A DNA stretch of 41,179 nucleotides from Alphaproteobacteria bacterium (lineage in GTDB: Bacteria; Pseudomonadota; Alphaproteobacteria; Micropepsales; Micropepsaceae). Made by a program: the position numbers and the translations under genes. This document shows, piece by piece, positions 23,464-33,114 of the stretch (its first letter is position 1; each line of letters opens with the position of its first letter). The notes below the pieces were generated by a model. It did not search any database. It saw only the letters and a program-made list of their open reading frames with translations, and had not been told where the DNA came from. The DNA lies in NCBI GenBank assembly GCA_947473475.1, contig CANJBZ010000034.1, forward strand, positions 1-41,179, read 5' to 3'.

Positions 23464-23870
23464 TCCGCACCCTGAACTTCGCTTTCGTCGCCATCACCTG
23501 CGTGGTCTGCCTTGGCGTGTACCGCACCGCTGAGAAGGCGCGCGTCGAACAGGTTGAGATGACGACGACCCGGGCTGAGATACTCAAAGAGACGGCGGCC
23601 CTAAATGTGCTGGGCGCGGAATGGGCGCGGGTGACGGAGCCGAAACGGCTGCAAGCCCTCGTCGAACATCATCTGGATTTGACGGACAAGCCGGGTCGCG
23701 CGCTCACCTCCTTGTCGGAATTGCCGCTGAAGAATCCGCCGCTGGCGCCGGAAGGCGATATCCGCAGCATCAAGGACGTGGTCCCGCAGACGCCGTTGCC
23801 GCAAGAACCTGCCGCCGTGTCGCAGCCCGCGCCGAATGCGGCGTTCGCGACCACGCATACCGGCACCTGA
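23460..23870 (+). CDS. ftsL: Cell division protein FtsL
   Basis: FtsL is a bitopic divisome protein that forms a coiled-coil complex with FtsB and FtsQ and activates FtsWI. The 136-residue product has a short cytoplasmic start, one membrane helix (about 5-22, LNFAFVAITCVVCLGVYRT), a periplasmic coiled coil (about 24-60, EKARVEQVEMTTTRAEIL) and a Pro-rich tail. Sequence conservation is low in this family; position between rsmH and ftsI supports the call. Alphaproteobacterial FtsL often has such a C-terminal extension. The start overlaps the rsmH stop in ATGA. Confidence 0.88.
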   Translation: MIRTLNFAFVAITCVVCLGVYRTAEKARVEQVEMTTTRAEILKETAALNVLGAEWARVTEPKRLQALVEHHLDLTDKPGRALTSLSELPLKNPPLAPEGDIRSIKDVVPQTPLPQEPAAVSQPAPNAAFATTHTGT

Positions 23871-23872
23871 CC

Positions 23873-25474
23873 ATGGCAAAGCGGCCGGTCCAACCATCGC
23901 TTGTCCGGAACCGCATCGCGCTTGCGGCGATATTTTCCGCTGTCTGCTTCAGCGTCATCGCGGCGCGGTTGGTCGATGTGATGGTGTTGGGCGCTGGCGT
24001 CACGGGGGCGATCACGCCGGTTATCGTCCATCCCATGCGCGCCGATTTGGTCGATCGCAATGGCGTGCTGATCGCGCGCGATCTGCCGGTGAGCGACGTC
24101 TATGCATCGCCAAAAGTGTTTTGGGACGTCAGCGAAGCGGCGCACGGATTGGCTGAGGCCACCGGCGCCGAAGAAGGGCGATTGCTGGCGGCGTTTGCAC
24201 CCAAACGCGGTTACATCCCGGTGCAGCGCGGTCTTTCGCCCGACCGGCGCGAGGCGGTCATGCGGCTGGGTTTGCCCGGTCTCACCTTCGAAGATGGTTA
24301 CAAGCGCTTCTACCCGAGCGGCCGCATTGTTTCGCATGCCGTCGGTCAGGTCGACACCGACGAAAACGGTGTTTCGGGCCTGGAGCTTGGACTTGAGAAG
24401 CACCTGAAGGGTTCGAAGGATGGCGCGCCCGTTCAGCTCTCGCTCGACATGCGCGTGCAGTATGTGCTCGAGCACGAAATGGAGGAGGCACAACACGCCT
24501 TCAACGCCAAGGCGACCGCTGGACTTGTGCTGAACGTGCGCACCGGCGAAGTGCTGGCGCTCGCCTCGCTGCCCGATTACGAGCCCAATGCCCGGACGTT
24601 GAGCCCCGGCGATTCCATTCGTAACCGCATGACCCAGGACGTGTATGAGCTGGGCTCGATTTTCAAAATCTTCGCCTTCACGCTGGCGATTGAAGAGAAA
24701 ACCGTCCGGTTGGACGAACTGATCAATGTCGGCAAGCCGCTGAAACTCGGAAATCATTACATCCATGATTTCGAGCGCCTCGGCCCCCTGATTCCGGCTG
24801 CGATGGTGTTTGCCGAGTCTTCGAACATCGGCACGGCGCAAATTGAGATGCGTTCGGGACCCACAAAACAGAAGCCGTTCCTGAAAAAGCTTGGCCTTCT
24901 CGATCCTCTGAAAACGGAACTGCCGGAAATGGCATCGCCGCTTTATCCCCGTCACTGGGAAGAAGTGGAAGCCGCGACGATTGCGTACGGCCACGGCATC
25001 TCGGTCAACCCGTTGAGTTTTGCCGCCGCCGCAGCCTCTGTTGTCAACGGTGGAACCCGGGTCCGCCCGACCTTCCTGAAAGACGAGAAGGTTCAGGACG
25101 GTGAGCGCATCATCTCGGAAGAGACCAGCCGTACGATGCGCCAGTTGATGCGCCTCGTCGTCACCGACGGCACCGGCAGCAAAGCTGATGTGCCGGGTTA
25201 TGATGTCGGCGGAAAGACCGGAACCGCGGAGAAAGCGGAAAACGGGTCATACGCGCATCATTTGCTGATTTCATCCTTTTGCGGCGTGTTCCCGATCTCC
25301 GATCCGCAATATCTGGTTTTCATCATGCTCGACGAGCCGCATGGCAACAAATCCACTGGCGGCTTTTCCACCGGCGGCGCCGTGGCAGCGCCGTCCGTCG
25401 GGCGTGTCATCGCGAAGATCGCGCCTCTGCTGGGTGTTCGCCGTACCGATACGGTTGCCGCTGCAAATCCCTGA
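23873..25474 (+). CDS. ftsI: Division-specific peptidoglycan transpeptidase FtsI (PBP3)
   Basis: FtsI crosslinks septal peptidoglycan and works with the glycosyltransferase FtsW. The 533-residue class B penicillin-binding protein has one N-terminal membrane helix (about 13-33), a pedestal domain beginning RADLVDRNGVLIARD, and a transpeptidase domain with active-site Ser262 in YELGSIFKI (SxxK, Lys265), the SSN motif at 316-318 and KTG at 448-450. The motif usually reads EPGSTFK; here Leu and Ile replace Pro and Thr. There are no PASTA domains. The start at 23873 follows ftsL by two bases; a longer open frame to 23621 overlaps ftsL and is not used. Confidence 0.96.
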   Translation: MAKRPVQPSLVRNRIALAAIFSAVCFSVIAARLVDVMVLGAGVTGAITPVIVHPMRADLVDRNGVLIARDLPVSDVYASPKVFWDVSEAAHGLAEATGAEEGRLLAAFAPKRGYIPVQRGLSPDRREAVMRLGLPGLTFEDGYKRFYPSGRIVSHAVGQVDTDENGVSGLELGLEKHLKGSKDGAPVQLSLDMRVQYVLEHEMEEAQHAFNAKATAGLVLNVRTGEVLALASLPDYEPNARTLSPGDSIRNRMTQDVYELGSIFKIFAFTLAIEEKTVRLDELINVGKPLKLGNHYIHDFERLGPLIPAAMVFAESSNIGTAQIEMRSGPTKQKPFLKKLGLLDPLKTELPEMASPLYPRHWEEVEAATIAYGHGISVNPLSFAAAAASVVNGGTRVRPTFLKDEKVQDGERIISEETSRTMRQLMRLVVTDGTGSKADVPGYDVGGKTGTAEKAENGSYAHHLLISSFCGVFPISDPQYLVFIMLDEPHGNKSTGGFSTGGAVAAPSVGRVIAKIAPLLGVRRTDTVAAANP

Positions 25475-25535
25475 GTTCTTCACAATGGAACCATAATCAA
25501 AAGCGAGTGTTGGACGAGTGGGAGAGGCAGCCGTT

Positions 25536-26975
25536 GTGAGCAGAAACGTGCAGGAATTCCGGGGGCTCGCGGCGGACAGCCGTGAGGTTAAGCCCGGATT
25601 CTTGTTTGCGGCGCTCGCGGGCAGCAAGACAGACGGCGCAAAATTCATTGCCGATGCCGTTGCGCGCGGCGCGGTGGCGGTTTTGGGCGCACCCGACATT
25701 GCCGCACAGGTAAACGCGCTGGGCGTGGAGTTCATTCAAGCGGCCAATCCGCGCCGCCGCCTGTCGCTGATGGCGGCGGAATTTTACGGCGCGCAACCCT
25801 CTGTTGTTGCGGCGGTCACCGGGACAAACGGAAAGACCTCGGTTGCCTGCTTCGTGCGGCAGATTTGGGCGTATGAAGGCACGGCTGCCGCGAGCCTCGG
25901 CACCATCGGCATCGACGCGCCGTCGGGGCATGTTTCGCTCGAGCATACCACGCCCGATCCGGTGCGTTTGCACGCCGAACTGGCGCGGTTGAAAGCCGAA
26001 GGTGTGGATCATCTGGCGATGGAAGCGTCCAGCCATGGGCTCGATCAGTACCGCCTCGACGGCGTGAACGTCTCAGTGGCCGGTTTCACCAACATCACGC
26101 GCGATCATTTGGATTACCACGCGACGTTTGAAAATTATCTCGCCGCGAAGCTGCGCCTGTTCAGGGATTTGGTCGTGCCGGGCGGCGCGGCGGTCGTGAA
26201 TGTCGATGCAGAGGGCGCCGAGCACTTTGTCGCGGTTGCTAAAACGCGCGGTTTGAAGCTCCTGAGGGTTGGTTTGAACGGTGAGGAATTACGCCTTCTC
26301 TCGCAAACGCCCAGTGAGCGCGGACAAGATATCGTCGTGGGCTACGAAGGCCGCGAGCATAAAATTGCATTGCCGCTGGCCGGCCTGTTTCAGGCATCCA
26401 ATGCGCTGGTTGCAGCGGGCTTGGTGCTGGCGTTGGGCGATCCGGCGGAGAAAGTGTTCGCGGCGCTGGAGACGCTTAAAGGTGCGCCGGGCCGCTTGGA
26501 ACTGGTTGCACGGACACGCGCGCAGGCGGCGATCTTTGTCGATTACGCGCACACGCCCGATGCGATCGAAACCGTGCTGAAGGCGCTGCGCCCGCATGTG
26601 AAGGGACGGCTGCACATTCTGTTCGGCTGCGGCGGTGACCGTGATCGCGGCAAGCGTCCGTTGATGGCGCAAGCGGCTGCCCGCTTTGCCGATTCAGTGA
26701 TTATTACCGACGACAATCCGCGTTCCGAAGACCCGGCGGCGATCCGCCGTGAGGCGCTGGCGGGTGCGCCCACTGCCACGGAAATCACAGGCCGTGCCGA
26801 AGCGATCGCACAAGCTGTCGCGGCGCTCCAGGAAAACGATGCACTCGTGATCGCCGGCAAGGGACACGAGGATTACCAGATCATCGGCGGCGACGTGCTC
26901 CACTTTTCCGATCGCGAAGAAGCGGTAAAGGCGGCACGCGCGCTGGGCGGTTCGGCCGCAGGCGGGTCCGCATGA
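25536..26975 (+). CDS. murE: UDP-MurNAc-L-Ala-D-Glu:meso-diaminopimelate ligase
   Basis: MurE adds the third residue of the stem peptide in the cytoplasm, using ATP. The 479-residue Mur ligase has the substrate-binding ADSREVKPG near the N-terminus, the P-loop TGTNGKTS with Lys100, the central SSHGLDQYRLDGV and the C-terminal DDNPRSEDP. The DNPR motif marks specificity for meso-diaminopimelate rather than lysine. The start is a judgement: GTG 25536 has GGAGAGG eight bases upstream, while GTG 25518 gives six more residues but no ribosome site. The N-terminus is short for the family in either case. The stop overlaps murF in ATGA. Confidence 0.95.
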   Translation: MSRNVQEFRGLAADSREVKPGFLFAALAGSKTDGAKFIADAVARGAVAVLGAPDIAAQVNALGVEFIQAANPRRRLSLMAAEFYGAQPSVVAAVTGTNGKTSVACFVRQIWAYEGTAAASLGTIGIDAPSGHVSLEHTTPDPVRLHAELARLKAEGVDHLAMEASSHGLDQYRLDGVNVSVAGFTNITRDHLDYHATFENYLAAKLRLFRDLVVPGGAAVVNVDAEGAEHFVAVAKTRGLKLLRVGLNGEELRLLSQTPSERGQDIVVGYEGREHKIALPLAGLFQASNALVAAGLVLALGDPAEKVFAALETLKGAPGRLELVARTRAQAAIFVDYAHTPDAIETVLKALRPHVKGRLHILFGCGGDRDRGKRPLMAQAAARFADSVIITDDNPRSEDPAAIRREALAGAPTATEITGRAEAIAQAVAALQENDALVIAGKGHEDYQIIGGDVLHFSDREEAVKAARALGGSAAGGSA

Positions 26976-28366
26976 CCGCGCGCGATCTTTGGACTGCCTC
27001 AGAAGCCGCGCAAGCCACCGCCGGCACGGCGGTCGGAAGCTGGTTAGCCAGTGGCATCTCGATCGACACGCGCACGATCAAATCCGGCGATCTGTTCGTC
27101 GCGCTGAAGGGTGAGCGTGATGGCCATGAATTCGTTGCCGCCGCGCTCGGTAAGAATGCCGCCGCGGCCATGGTCAGCGCGCGCCCCGCAGACGTTTCCG
27201 CCGATGCTCCCTTGTTGCTGGTGCACGACACGCAGACGGGTTTGGAAGCGTTGGGCCGCGCCTCCCGGCAGCGTTCGAGCGCTAGGATTGTTGCGGTAAC
27301 GGGTAGCGCCGGTAAAACGACGACCAAGGAAATGCTGCGCACGATGCTGGGCGCGGCGGGGTCCGTGGCAGCGTCTGCGGCTTCGTACAACAATCACTGG
27401 GGTGTGCCGCTGAGCCTGGCGCGGATGCCGCGCGAGACTCAGTACGGCGTGTTTGAACTTGGGATGAACCACGCGGGCGAAATCCGCGCGCTGGTGAAAC
27501 AAGTCCGTCCTCATGTTGCGATCATCACCACGATTGCGGCGGCGCATCTGGAATATTTCGGCACGCTGGAAGCCATCGCTGACGCGAAGGCCGAAATCTT
27601 CGAAGGCATCGAGCCGGGCGGCACCGCCATACTTCCCGCCAACAATCCGCAATTCGAGCGCCTGAAAGCGCATGCTGTGGCAGCCGGCGTTGCACGTCTT
27701 CTGACCTTCGGCACGCGCGCCGATGCCGATGGCCGGCTGATGTCGTCCGAGTCTCATGGCGATGGACAGAAGATCACGGTGTCGCTTCGCGGGCAGTTCG
27801 TTCAATGTGTCATCGGCGCAGCCGGTGCGCACATCGCGATGAATGCCGTCGCGGCAATGCTGGCGGTTCAGGAACTCGGCGTCGATCTCGCACCCTGCAT
27901 TGCGCCGCTGGCGCAATTTTCAGCACTGAAGGGACGCGGCGCGCGCATTGCGATCAATGGGATCGAACTGATCGACGAAAGCTATAATGCCAACCCGGCC
28001 TCGATGGCGGCGGCGCTCGACCTGTTGGGGCAGACGCGTCCCAAGGCAAAAGGCCGTCGGATTGCCGTGCTCGGCGACATGCTGGAATTGGGCGAGAACG
28101 CGGCCGCTCTGCACCACGGGCTCATTGAGCCGATTACCGCTGCGGGCGCCGATCTTGTGTTTGCGTGCGGTCCGCACATGCGCGCACTGTGGGATGCCGT
28201 GCCGCAAAACCTTCGCGGTTCCTACGCGGAAAATTCCATCGGACTCGCCTCGCAATTGCTGGCGCTGTTGCGGGATGGCGATGTCGTTCTGGTGAAAGGT
28301 TCCTTCGGCAGCCGCATGGCCGTCATCATCGATGCGCTTAAAACGCGCAACGCCGCAGCGGCGTAG
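26972..28366 (+). CDS. murF: UDP-MurNAc-tripeptide:D-Ala-D-Ala ligase
   Basis: MurF adds the D-Ala-D-Ala dipeptide made by DdlB and completes UDP-MurNAc-pentapeptide. The 464-residue ligase shows SIDTRTIKSGDLFVALKGERDGHEF split over the first domain, the P-loop TGSAGKTTTK (residues 110-119, Lys115), YNNHWGVPLSLAR, ELGMNHAGEI and the C-terminal ESYNANPASM and LGDMLELGE. All are family signatures. It overlaps murE by four bases and is followed by mraY after nine bases. Confidence 0.97.
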   Translation: MTARDLWTASEAAQATAGTAVGSWLASGISIDTRTIKSGDLFVALKGERDGHEFVAAALGKNAAAAMVSARPADVSADAPLLLVHDTQTGLEALGRASRQRSSARIVAVTGSAGKTTTKEMLRTMLGAAGSVAASAASYNNHWGVPLSLARMPRETQYGVFELGMNHAGEIRALVKQVRPHVAIITTIAAAHLEYFGTLEAIADAKAEIFEGIEPGGTAILPANNPQFERLKAHAVAAGVARLLTFGTRADADGRLMSSESHGDGQKITVSLRGQFVQCVIGAAGAHIAMNAVAAMLAVQELGVDLAPCIAPLAQFSALKGRGARIAINGIELIDESYNANPASMAAALDLLGQTRPKAKGRRIAVLGDMLELGENAAALHHGLIEPITAAGADLVFACGPHMRALWDAVPQNLRGSYAENSIGLASQLLALLRDGDVVLVKGSFGSRMAVIIDALKTRNAAAA

Positions 28367-28375
28367 GGGGCGAGT

Positions 28376-29464
28376 GTGTTCTATCATTTCCTGGTGCCTT
28401 TGGCGGACGAGTATCGGATCTTCAACGTGTTCCGCTATCTCAGCTTTCGCACCGGCGGCGCGGTGATGACGGCGCTGTTGATCGCTTTCGTCTTAGGCCC
28501 GCGATTCATCCGCTGGCTGAAGCAGACGCAAGGCAAGGGCCAGCCCATTCGCGCTGACGGCCCGAAGCGCCACATTATTGAAAAGCAGGGCACGCCGACC
28601 ATGGGCGGCCTGCTTATCCTGGTGTCGCTCGTGCTCTCGACGCTGCTGTGGGCCGATCTATCCAATCTGCATGTGTGGGCCGTGCTGATGGTGACGCTGT
28701 CGTTCGGGCTGCTTGGGGCAGTAGACGACTATCTGAAGGTGACCAAGCGGTCATCGGAAGGCGTCAGCGGCCGTATGAAGCTGCTGTTCCAGTTCATCGT
28801 CGCGGCAGCCTGCATTGTATTTCTCATGCGTTTGCAACCGCCGCCGCTGACGGGTGCGGTTGCGGTGCCCTTTTTCAAGGGCGTGCTGATCCAACTGAGC
28901 TGGGGGTTCATTGTCTTCGGCGCTTTCGTCGTCGTCGGTTCATCGAATGCCGTAAACCTCACGGACGGCTTGGACGGTCTTGCCATTGTGCCGGTGATGA
29001 TAGCCGCGGGTACATTTCTTTTGATCGCCTATCTCGCCGGGAACATCCGGTTCGCCGATTACCTGCAGATCAATTACGTGCCCGGCAGCGGTGAGCTGAC
29101 AATTCTGTTGGGTGCGCTAATTGGTGCGAGTCTTGGCTTCCTCTGGTTCAACGCGCCGCCCGCCATGGTATTCATGGGGGACACGGGTTCGCTCGCGCTC
29201 GGGGGTATGTTGGGTGCAGCTGCCGTTGCCGTGAAACACGAGATCGTTCTGGTGATCGTCGGCGGCTTGTTCGTGATGGAAGCGGTGTCCGTCATGGTGC
29301 AGGTGGTGTCGTTCAAGATGACGGGCAAGCGCGTGTTTCGCATGGCGCCGATCCATCATCATTTTGAGCATCTGGGCTGGAGCGAGCCGACGATTGTGAT
29401 CCGGTTCTGGATCATTTCCGTGGTCCTGGCCCTGATCGGCCTTTCGACCTTGAAGCTGCGGTAG
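28376..29464 (+). CDS. mraY: Phospho-N-acetylmuramoyl-pentapeptide transferase
   Basis: MraY moves phospho-MurNAc-pentapeptide onto undecaprenyl phosphate to make lipid I at the inner membrane. The 362-residue protein has about ten membrane helices and the catalytic motifs [21 protein letters not shown] with the aspartate pair, [11 protein letters not shown] with the metal-binding Asp, and the cytoplasmic [12 protein letters not shown] loop. The start is a GTG at 28376, preceded by AGGGGG; no ATG is suitably placed. Confidence 0.97.
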   Translation: MFYHFLVPLADEYRIFNVFRYLSFRTGGAVMTALLIAFVLGPRFIRWLKQTQGKGQPIRADGPKRHIIEKQGTPTMGGLLILVSLVLSTLLWADLSNLHVWAVLMVTLSFGLLGAVDDYLKVTKRSSEGVSGRMKLLFQFIVAAACIVFLMRLQPPPLTGAVAVPFFKGVLIQLSWGFIVFGAFVVVGSSNAVNLTDGLDGLAIVPVMIAAGTFLLIAYLAGNIRFADYLQINYVPGSGELTILLGALIGASLGFLWFNAPPAMVFMGDTGSLALGGMLGAAAVAVKHEIVLVIVGGLFVMEAVSVMVQVVSFKMTGKRVFRMAPIHHHFEHLGWSEPTIVIRFWIISVVLALIGLSTLKLR

Positions 29465-29468
29465 GTCC

Positions 29469-30902
29469 ATGATCGAGGCCGTCGGTTTCAAAGGCAAAAC
29501 GGTTGGGGTATTCGGGCTGGCGCGCTCCGGCTTGTCGGTCGTTCATTCGCTCAAAGTGGGTGGCGCTTCCGTTTTTGCCTGGGACGACAAAAAGTCTGCG
29601 CGTTCTGCGGCACTGGCTGCGGGCGCGGATGTGCAAGCCATCGAGAATTGGCCCTGGGATACGATAACATCGGTTGTCCTGAGCCCCGGGGTTTCGCTGA
29701 CGCACCCGGCCCCGCACGCCGTGGTACGGCGCGCACGCGAGGCCGGCGCGGAAGTCATCGGCGATGTGGAAGTGTTCGCGCGCGCCATCCGCCCCGCCGG
29801 CAGCGACAAAGCCGCAGCGCCAATTATTTCCATCACCGGCACGAACGGAAAATCCACCACCACCGCGCTGATCGGGCACATCCTGCAGGCCTGCGGCTTC
29901 GATGCGCAGGTCGGCGGCAATATCGGCAAGCCCGCGCTCGACCTTTCGCCGCCGGACGGCAACACCGTCTATGTGCTGGAAGTCTCCTCCTATCAGATCG
30001 ACCTGTCGCCGGGACTGATTTCCGACGTGGCGCTTCTGACAAATCTGTCCCCCGATCACATCGACCGCCATGGTTCGATGGCGGGCTATATCGCTGTGAA
30101 AGAAAAGCTTCTGCAGCAGGCCGCGTCCAATGGCCAAGTCGCCGTGGGCGTGGACGATGCCGACTCGGCGGTCCTTTACACCAAACTGGCGGCGGCGCGC
30201 GGCCCCGGTGCCGTGCCCGTAGCGGTCGGCAAGGTGCTGGGACGCGGCATTTTCGTGATTGATGGAAAACTGTACGACGCCTGGGATCAACCCGCCGCGC
30301 TCGCCGGCGATCTGAACCAGGCGGCGCATCTTCCAGGCAGCCACAATTGGCAGAACGCGGCGCTGGCTTACGCCGCTGTGAAACGGCTGGTTCGCGATCC
30401 GCACCGTGTATTCGCCGCGATCACGCGCTTTCCAGGCCTTGTCCATCGCATCGAGGATGTCGGGCGCATCGGGAAGGTCCGCTTCATCAACGACTCCAAG
30501 GCGACGAACGCCGATGCCGCGGCGCGCGCGCTTGCGGTCTACTCCGACATCTTTTGGATCGCGGGCGGCAAAGCCAAAGAGGGCGGCATCGCCGATCTGG
30601 CGCCGTTCTTTCCCAAAATGCGCCGCGCTTATCTTATCGGCGAAGCGGCTGGTGCGTTTGGACAGACGCTGGCCGGCAAAGTCGGTATTGTGCAATCGGG
30701 CACGCTCGCCAACGCGCTGGAGCAAGCGTTCCAAGATGCACTTTCCAGCAATGCACGCGAACCCGTCGTGCTGCTGTCGCCGGCTTGCGCGTCGTTCGAT
30801 CAGTTTCGCGATTTCGAACAGCGCGGCGACATCTTCCGCGACATGGTGAAGACAATGATGGAAATGCACGGCGCGGCTGCGCCGAAGGATGGCGGAAAAT
30901 GA
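29469..30902 (+). CDS. murD: UDP-MurNAc-L-alanine:D-glutamate ligase
   Basis: MurD adds D-glutamate as the second stem residue. The 477-residue protein begins with VGVFGLARSGLSVVHSL (nucleotide-sugar binding) and has the P-loop ITGTNGKSTTTAL with Lys128, VLEVSSYQIDLSP, NLSPDHIDRHGSM, HNWQNAALA and FINDSKATNADAAARAL. The C-terminal LLSPACASFDQFRDFEQRGDIF is typical of the family. It starts four bases after mraY and overlaps ftsW in ATGA. Confidence 0.97.
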   Translation: MIEAVGFKGKTVGVFGLARSGLSVVHSLKVGGASVFAWDDKKSARSAALAAGADVQAIENWPWDTITSVVLSPGVSLTHPAPHAVVRRAREAGAEVIGDVEVFARAIRPAGSDKAAAPIISITGTNGKSTTTALIGHILQACGFDAQVGGNIGKPALDLSPPDGNTVYVLEVSSYQIDLSPGLISDVALLTNLSPDHIDRHGSMAGYIAVKEKLLQQAASNGQVAVGVDDADSAVLYTKLAAARGPGAVPVAVGKVLGRGIFVIDGKLYDAWDQPAALAGDLNQAAHLPGSHNWQNAALAYAAVKRLVRDPHRVFAAITRFPGLVHRIEDVGRIGKVRFINDSKATNADAAARALAVYSDIFWIAGGKAKEGGIADLAPFFPKMRRAYLIGEAAGAFGQTLAGKVGIVQSGTLANALEQAFQDALSSNAREPVVLLSPACASFDQFRDFEQRGDIFRDMVKTMMEMHGAAAPKDGGK

Positions 30903-32017
30903 ATCTGTCGCGCGCCGACACGTCCGGCTTTGCCCGCTGGTGGTGGACCATCGATCGCGTCAGCCTGACGGCGGTTCTTGGCTTGATGGCGATCGGCCTG
31001 CTGCTGGCGTTTGCGGCAAGTCCCGCCGCAACCGATCATGGCAGTGCGGCGGGAAATTTCTCGTACGCCATCAAACAGCTCGGTTTTGCCGCGACGGCTC
31101 TGGGCATCATGATCGGCGCCTCGTTCCTCAACTACCGCCAAACGCGCATGGTGGCAGCGGCGGTATTCGCCTTGGCGTGGGTCGGCGCCGTGATGGCGCT
31201 GTTGATCGGGCCGAACGTCAATGGCGCGCATCGCTGGCTCGAATTTGGCAGCTTCCGGCTGGAGCCGTCGGAATTCCTAAAGCCTGCGTTCGGCGTGTTG
31301 GCTGCGGCGTTCCTTGCCGACAAAATGAAACGCGGTTTTCCCGGCGAGGCTTGGACGCTGGGTTTTCTTGCCCCGGCCGTCATTATTCTGCTGATGCAGC
31401 CGGACGTCGGACAGACCGCGTTGTTATCGATCATCTGCGTCGCCATGCTGTTTTTCGCCGGTCTGCCCTATTACTGGATCGGTGCGCTGGGCGTCGGTGG
31501 CGCTGGGTTGGCAACGCTGGCCTATTTCATTCATCCGCATGTTCGCGAGCGCATCTCGCAGTTCATGAATGATGGCGGCTACCAGACGGGCCTTGCCATG
31601 AAGGCATTCGAGGCCGGTGGTGTGACGGGCGTTGGTCCCGGTGCGGGCACAATCAAATACCGGCTTCCCGATGCGCATACCGATTTTATTTTCGCGGTCG
31701 CGGGCGAAGAATTCGGCGTCTTTCTCTGCGTTCTGATCGCGGTGTTGTTCGGCGTCGTTACCATTCGCTTGATGCTGCGCTCGGCGCGCGCGCGTGAGCC
31801 GTTCCCGCAGCTTGCGGGTGCAGGACTTGCACTCGCTATCGGCTTGCAGGCCTTCATCAATATGGGCGTGTCGCTGTCGGTGCTTCCTGCCAAGGGCATG
31901 ACGCTGCCACTGATCTCATACGGCGGTTCATCGTTGTTTGCCGTGGCGCTGACTTTGGGGTTCGCGCTCGGCCTGACGCGGCAGCGTCCGGTTCTGCCGG
32001 AAGAGGCGAAGCGATGA
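30899..32017 (+). CDS. ftsW: Septal peptidoglycan glycosyltransferase FtsW
   Basis: FtsW is the SEDS-family enzyme that polymerises lipid II at the septum in partnership with FtsI. The 372-residue protein has about ten membrane helices with conserved GAHRWLEFGSFRLEPSEFLKP divided across two loops, MQPDVGQTALL (the Asp is in the catalytic region), and SVLPAKGMTLPLISYGGSS near the C-terminus. The start is fixed by an ATGA overlap with murD, and it overlaps murG in the same way. Confidence 0.97.
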   Translation: MNLSRADTSGFARWWWTIDRVSLTAVLGLMAIGLLLAFAASPAATDHGSAAGNFSYAIKQLGFAATALGIMIGASFLNYRQTRMVAAAVFALAWVGAVMALLIGPNVNGAHRWLEFGSFRLEPSEFLKPAFGVLAAAFLADKMKRGFPGEAWTLGFLAPAVIILLMQPDVGQTALLSIICVAMLFFAGLPYYWIGALGVGGAGLATLAYFIHPHVRERISQFMNDGGYQTGLAMKAFEAGGVTGVGPGAGTIKYRLPDAHTDFIFAVAGEEFGVFLCVLIAVLFGVVTIRLMLRSARAREPFPQLAGAGLALAIGLQAFINMGVSLSVLPAKGMTLPLISYGGSSLFAVALTLGFALGLTRQRPVLPEEAKR

Positions 32018-33114
32018 ACGCACCGTTCGTCCTCGCCGCTGGTGGCACCGGCGGTCATCTCTTCCCGGCACAGGCGCTTGCGGGCGAACTCGTTCGCCGT
32101 GGGTGGCGCGTCGTCGTGATGACGGATGGGCGCGGGCACAATTACAGCAGCGTCTTTCCTGGGGCGGAAATCCAAACCGTTCCGGCCGCGACATTTGCCG
32201 GACGCTCGGCGCTCGGAAAAATCGCGGCGTTCGGCGTTATTGCGCTCGGCGTTGCGTCGGCGTTGCTGAAGCTGATGAATTTGCGGCCGCGCGCTGTTGT
32301 TGGATTCGGTGGCTACCCCAGCCTGCCGGTGATGCTGGCTGCTTCGCTGGTCCGTGTGCCCGCCGCGCTGCATGAACAGAACGCGGTGCCTGGGCGAGTC
32401 AATCGCCTGCTGGCGCCTCGCGTGAAGAAGATCGCCGCGACATTTCCGTTCGTACGGCTGGCCCCGGCGCATCCCGAACGCGTCGTCTTCACCGGCAATC
32501 CGGTCCGCGCGGAAGCGGTTGCTTTGCGTGCAGCACCTTATGTAGCGCCCGATGCGAGCGGCCCAATCCGTTTGTTGGTGTTCGGCGGCAGCCAGGGCGC
32601 GCGCGCGCTGTCGGAAATCGTTCCGGCTGCTTTGGCGCAACTGCTCCCGGATTTGCGGGCCCGGCTTGTGATTACGCAGCAGTGCCGGCAGGAAGATTTG
32701 GAGATGGTGCAGAGCCTATACCGTGCCGCGGGCCTGCGGGCGGAAGTGGCCAAATTCTTCACCGATCTGCCGCGGCGCATGGCAGACGCGCATCTGGTGA
32801 TTGCGCGCAGCGGTGCATCCACGCTTTCTGAGCTGACCGTGATCGGCCGGCCTTCGATCCTGGTGCCCTATCCCGCGGCGATGGACGATCATCAGGCGGC
32901 GAACGCCGCGGTGCTCGAAAATGCCAATGCCGCGTGGGCGATCAAGCAGGATAAGCTCACGCCGCAAGGATTGGCGGGCTTGCTGGCCGAAATCCTTACG
33001 CATCCCGATATGCTCACGGCCCATGCCGCCGCCGCCAAGGCTCTCGGTCACCCTGATGCGGCAGCGAGGCTCGCCGACCTGGCAGAGTCGCTGTCGGAAA
33101 GCGAGGCCGCATGA
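32014..33114 (+). CDS. murG: Lipid II synthase (UDP-GlcNAc transferase MurG)
   Basis: MurG adds GlcNAc to lipid I on the cytoplasmic face of the membrane, giving lipid II. The 366-residue GT-B enzyme has the glycine-rich [64 protein letters not shown] and [14 protein letters not shown], all family signatures in the right order. It lies between ftsW and murC with ATGA overlaps at both ends. Confidence 0.97.
   Translation: MNAPFVLAAGGTGGHLFPAQALAGELVRRGWRVVVMTDGRGHNYSSVFPGAEIQTVPAATFAGRSALGKIAAFGVIALGVASALLKLMNLRPRAVVGFGGYPSLPVMLAASLVRVPAALHEQNAVPGRVNRLLAPRVKKIAATFPFVRLAPAHPERVVFTGNPVRAEAVALRAAPYVAPDASGPIRLLVFGGSQGARALSEIVPAALAQLLPDLRARLVITQQCRQEDLEMVQSLYRAAGLRAEVAKFFTDLPRRMADAHLVIARSGASTLSELTVIGRPSILVPYPAAMDDHQAANAAVLENANAAWAIKQDKLTPQGLAGLLAEILTHPDMLTAHAAAAKALGHPDAAARLADLAESLSESEAA

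Noticed and set aside
23669-24994. 441-codon minus-strand frame opposite ftsI
   Set aside because: Shadow of ftsI; no family features.
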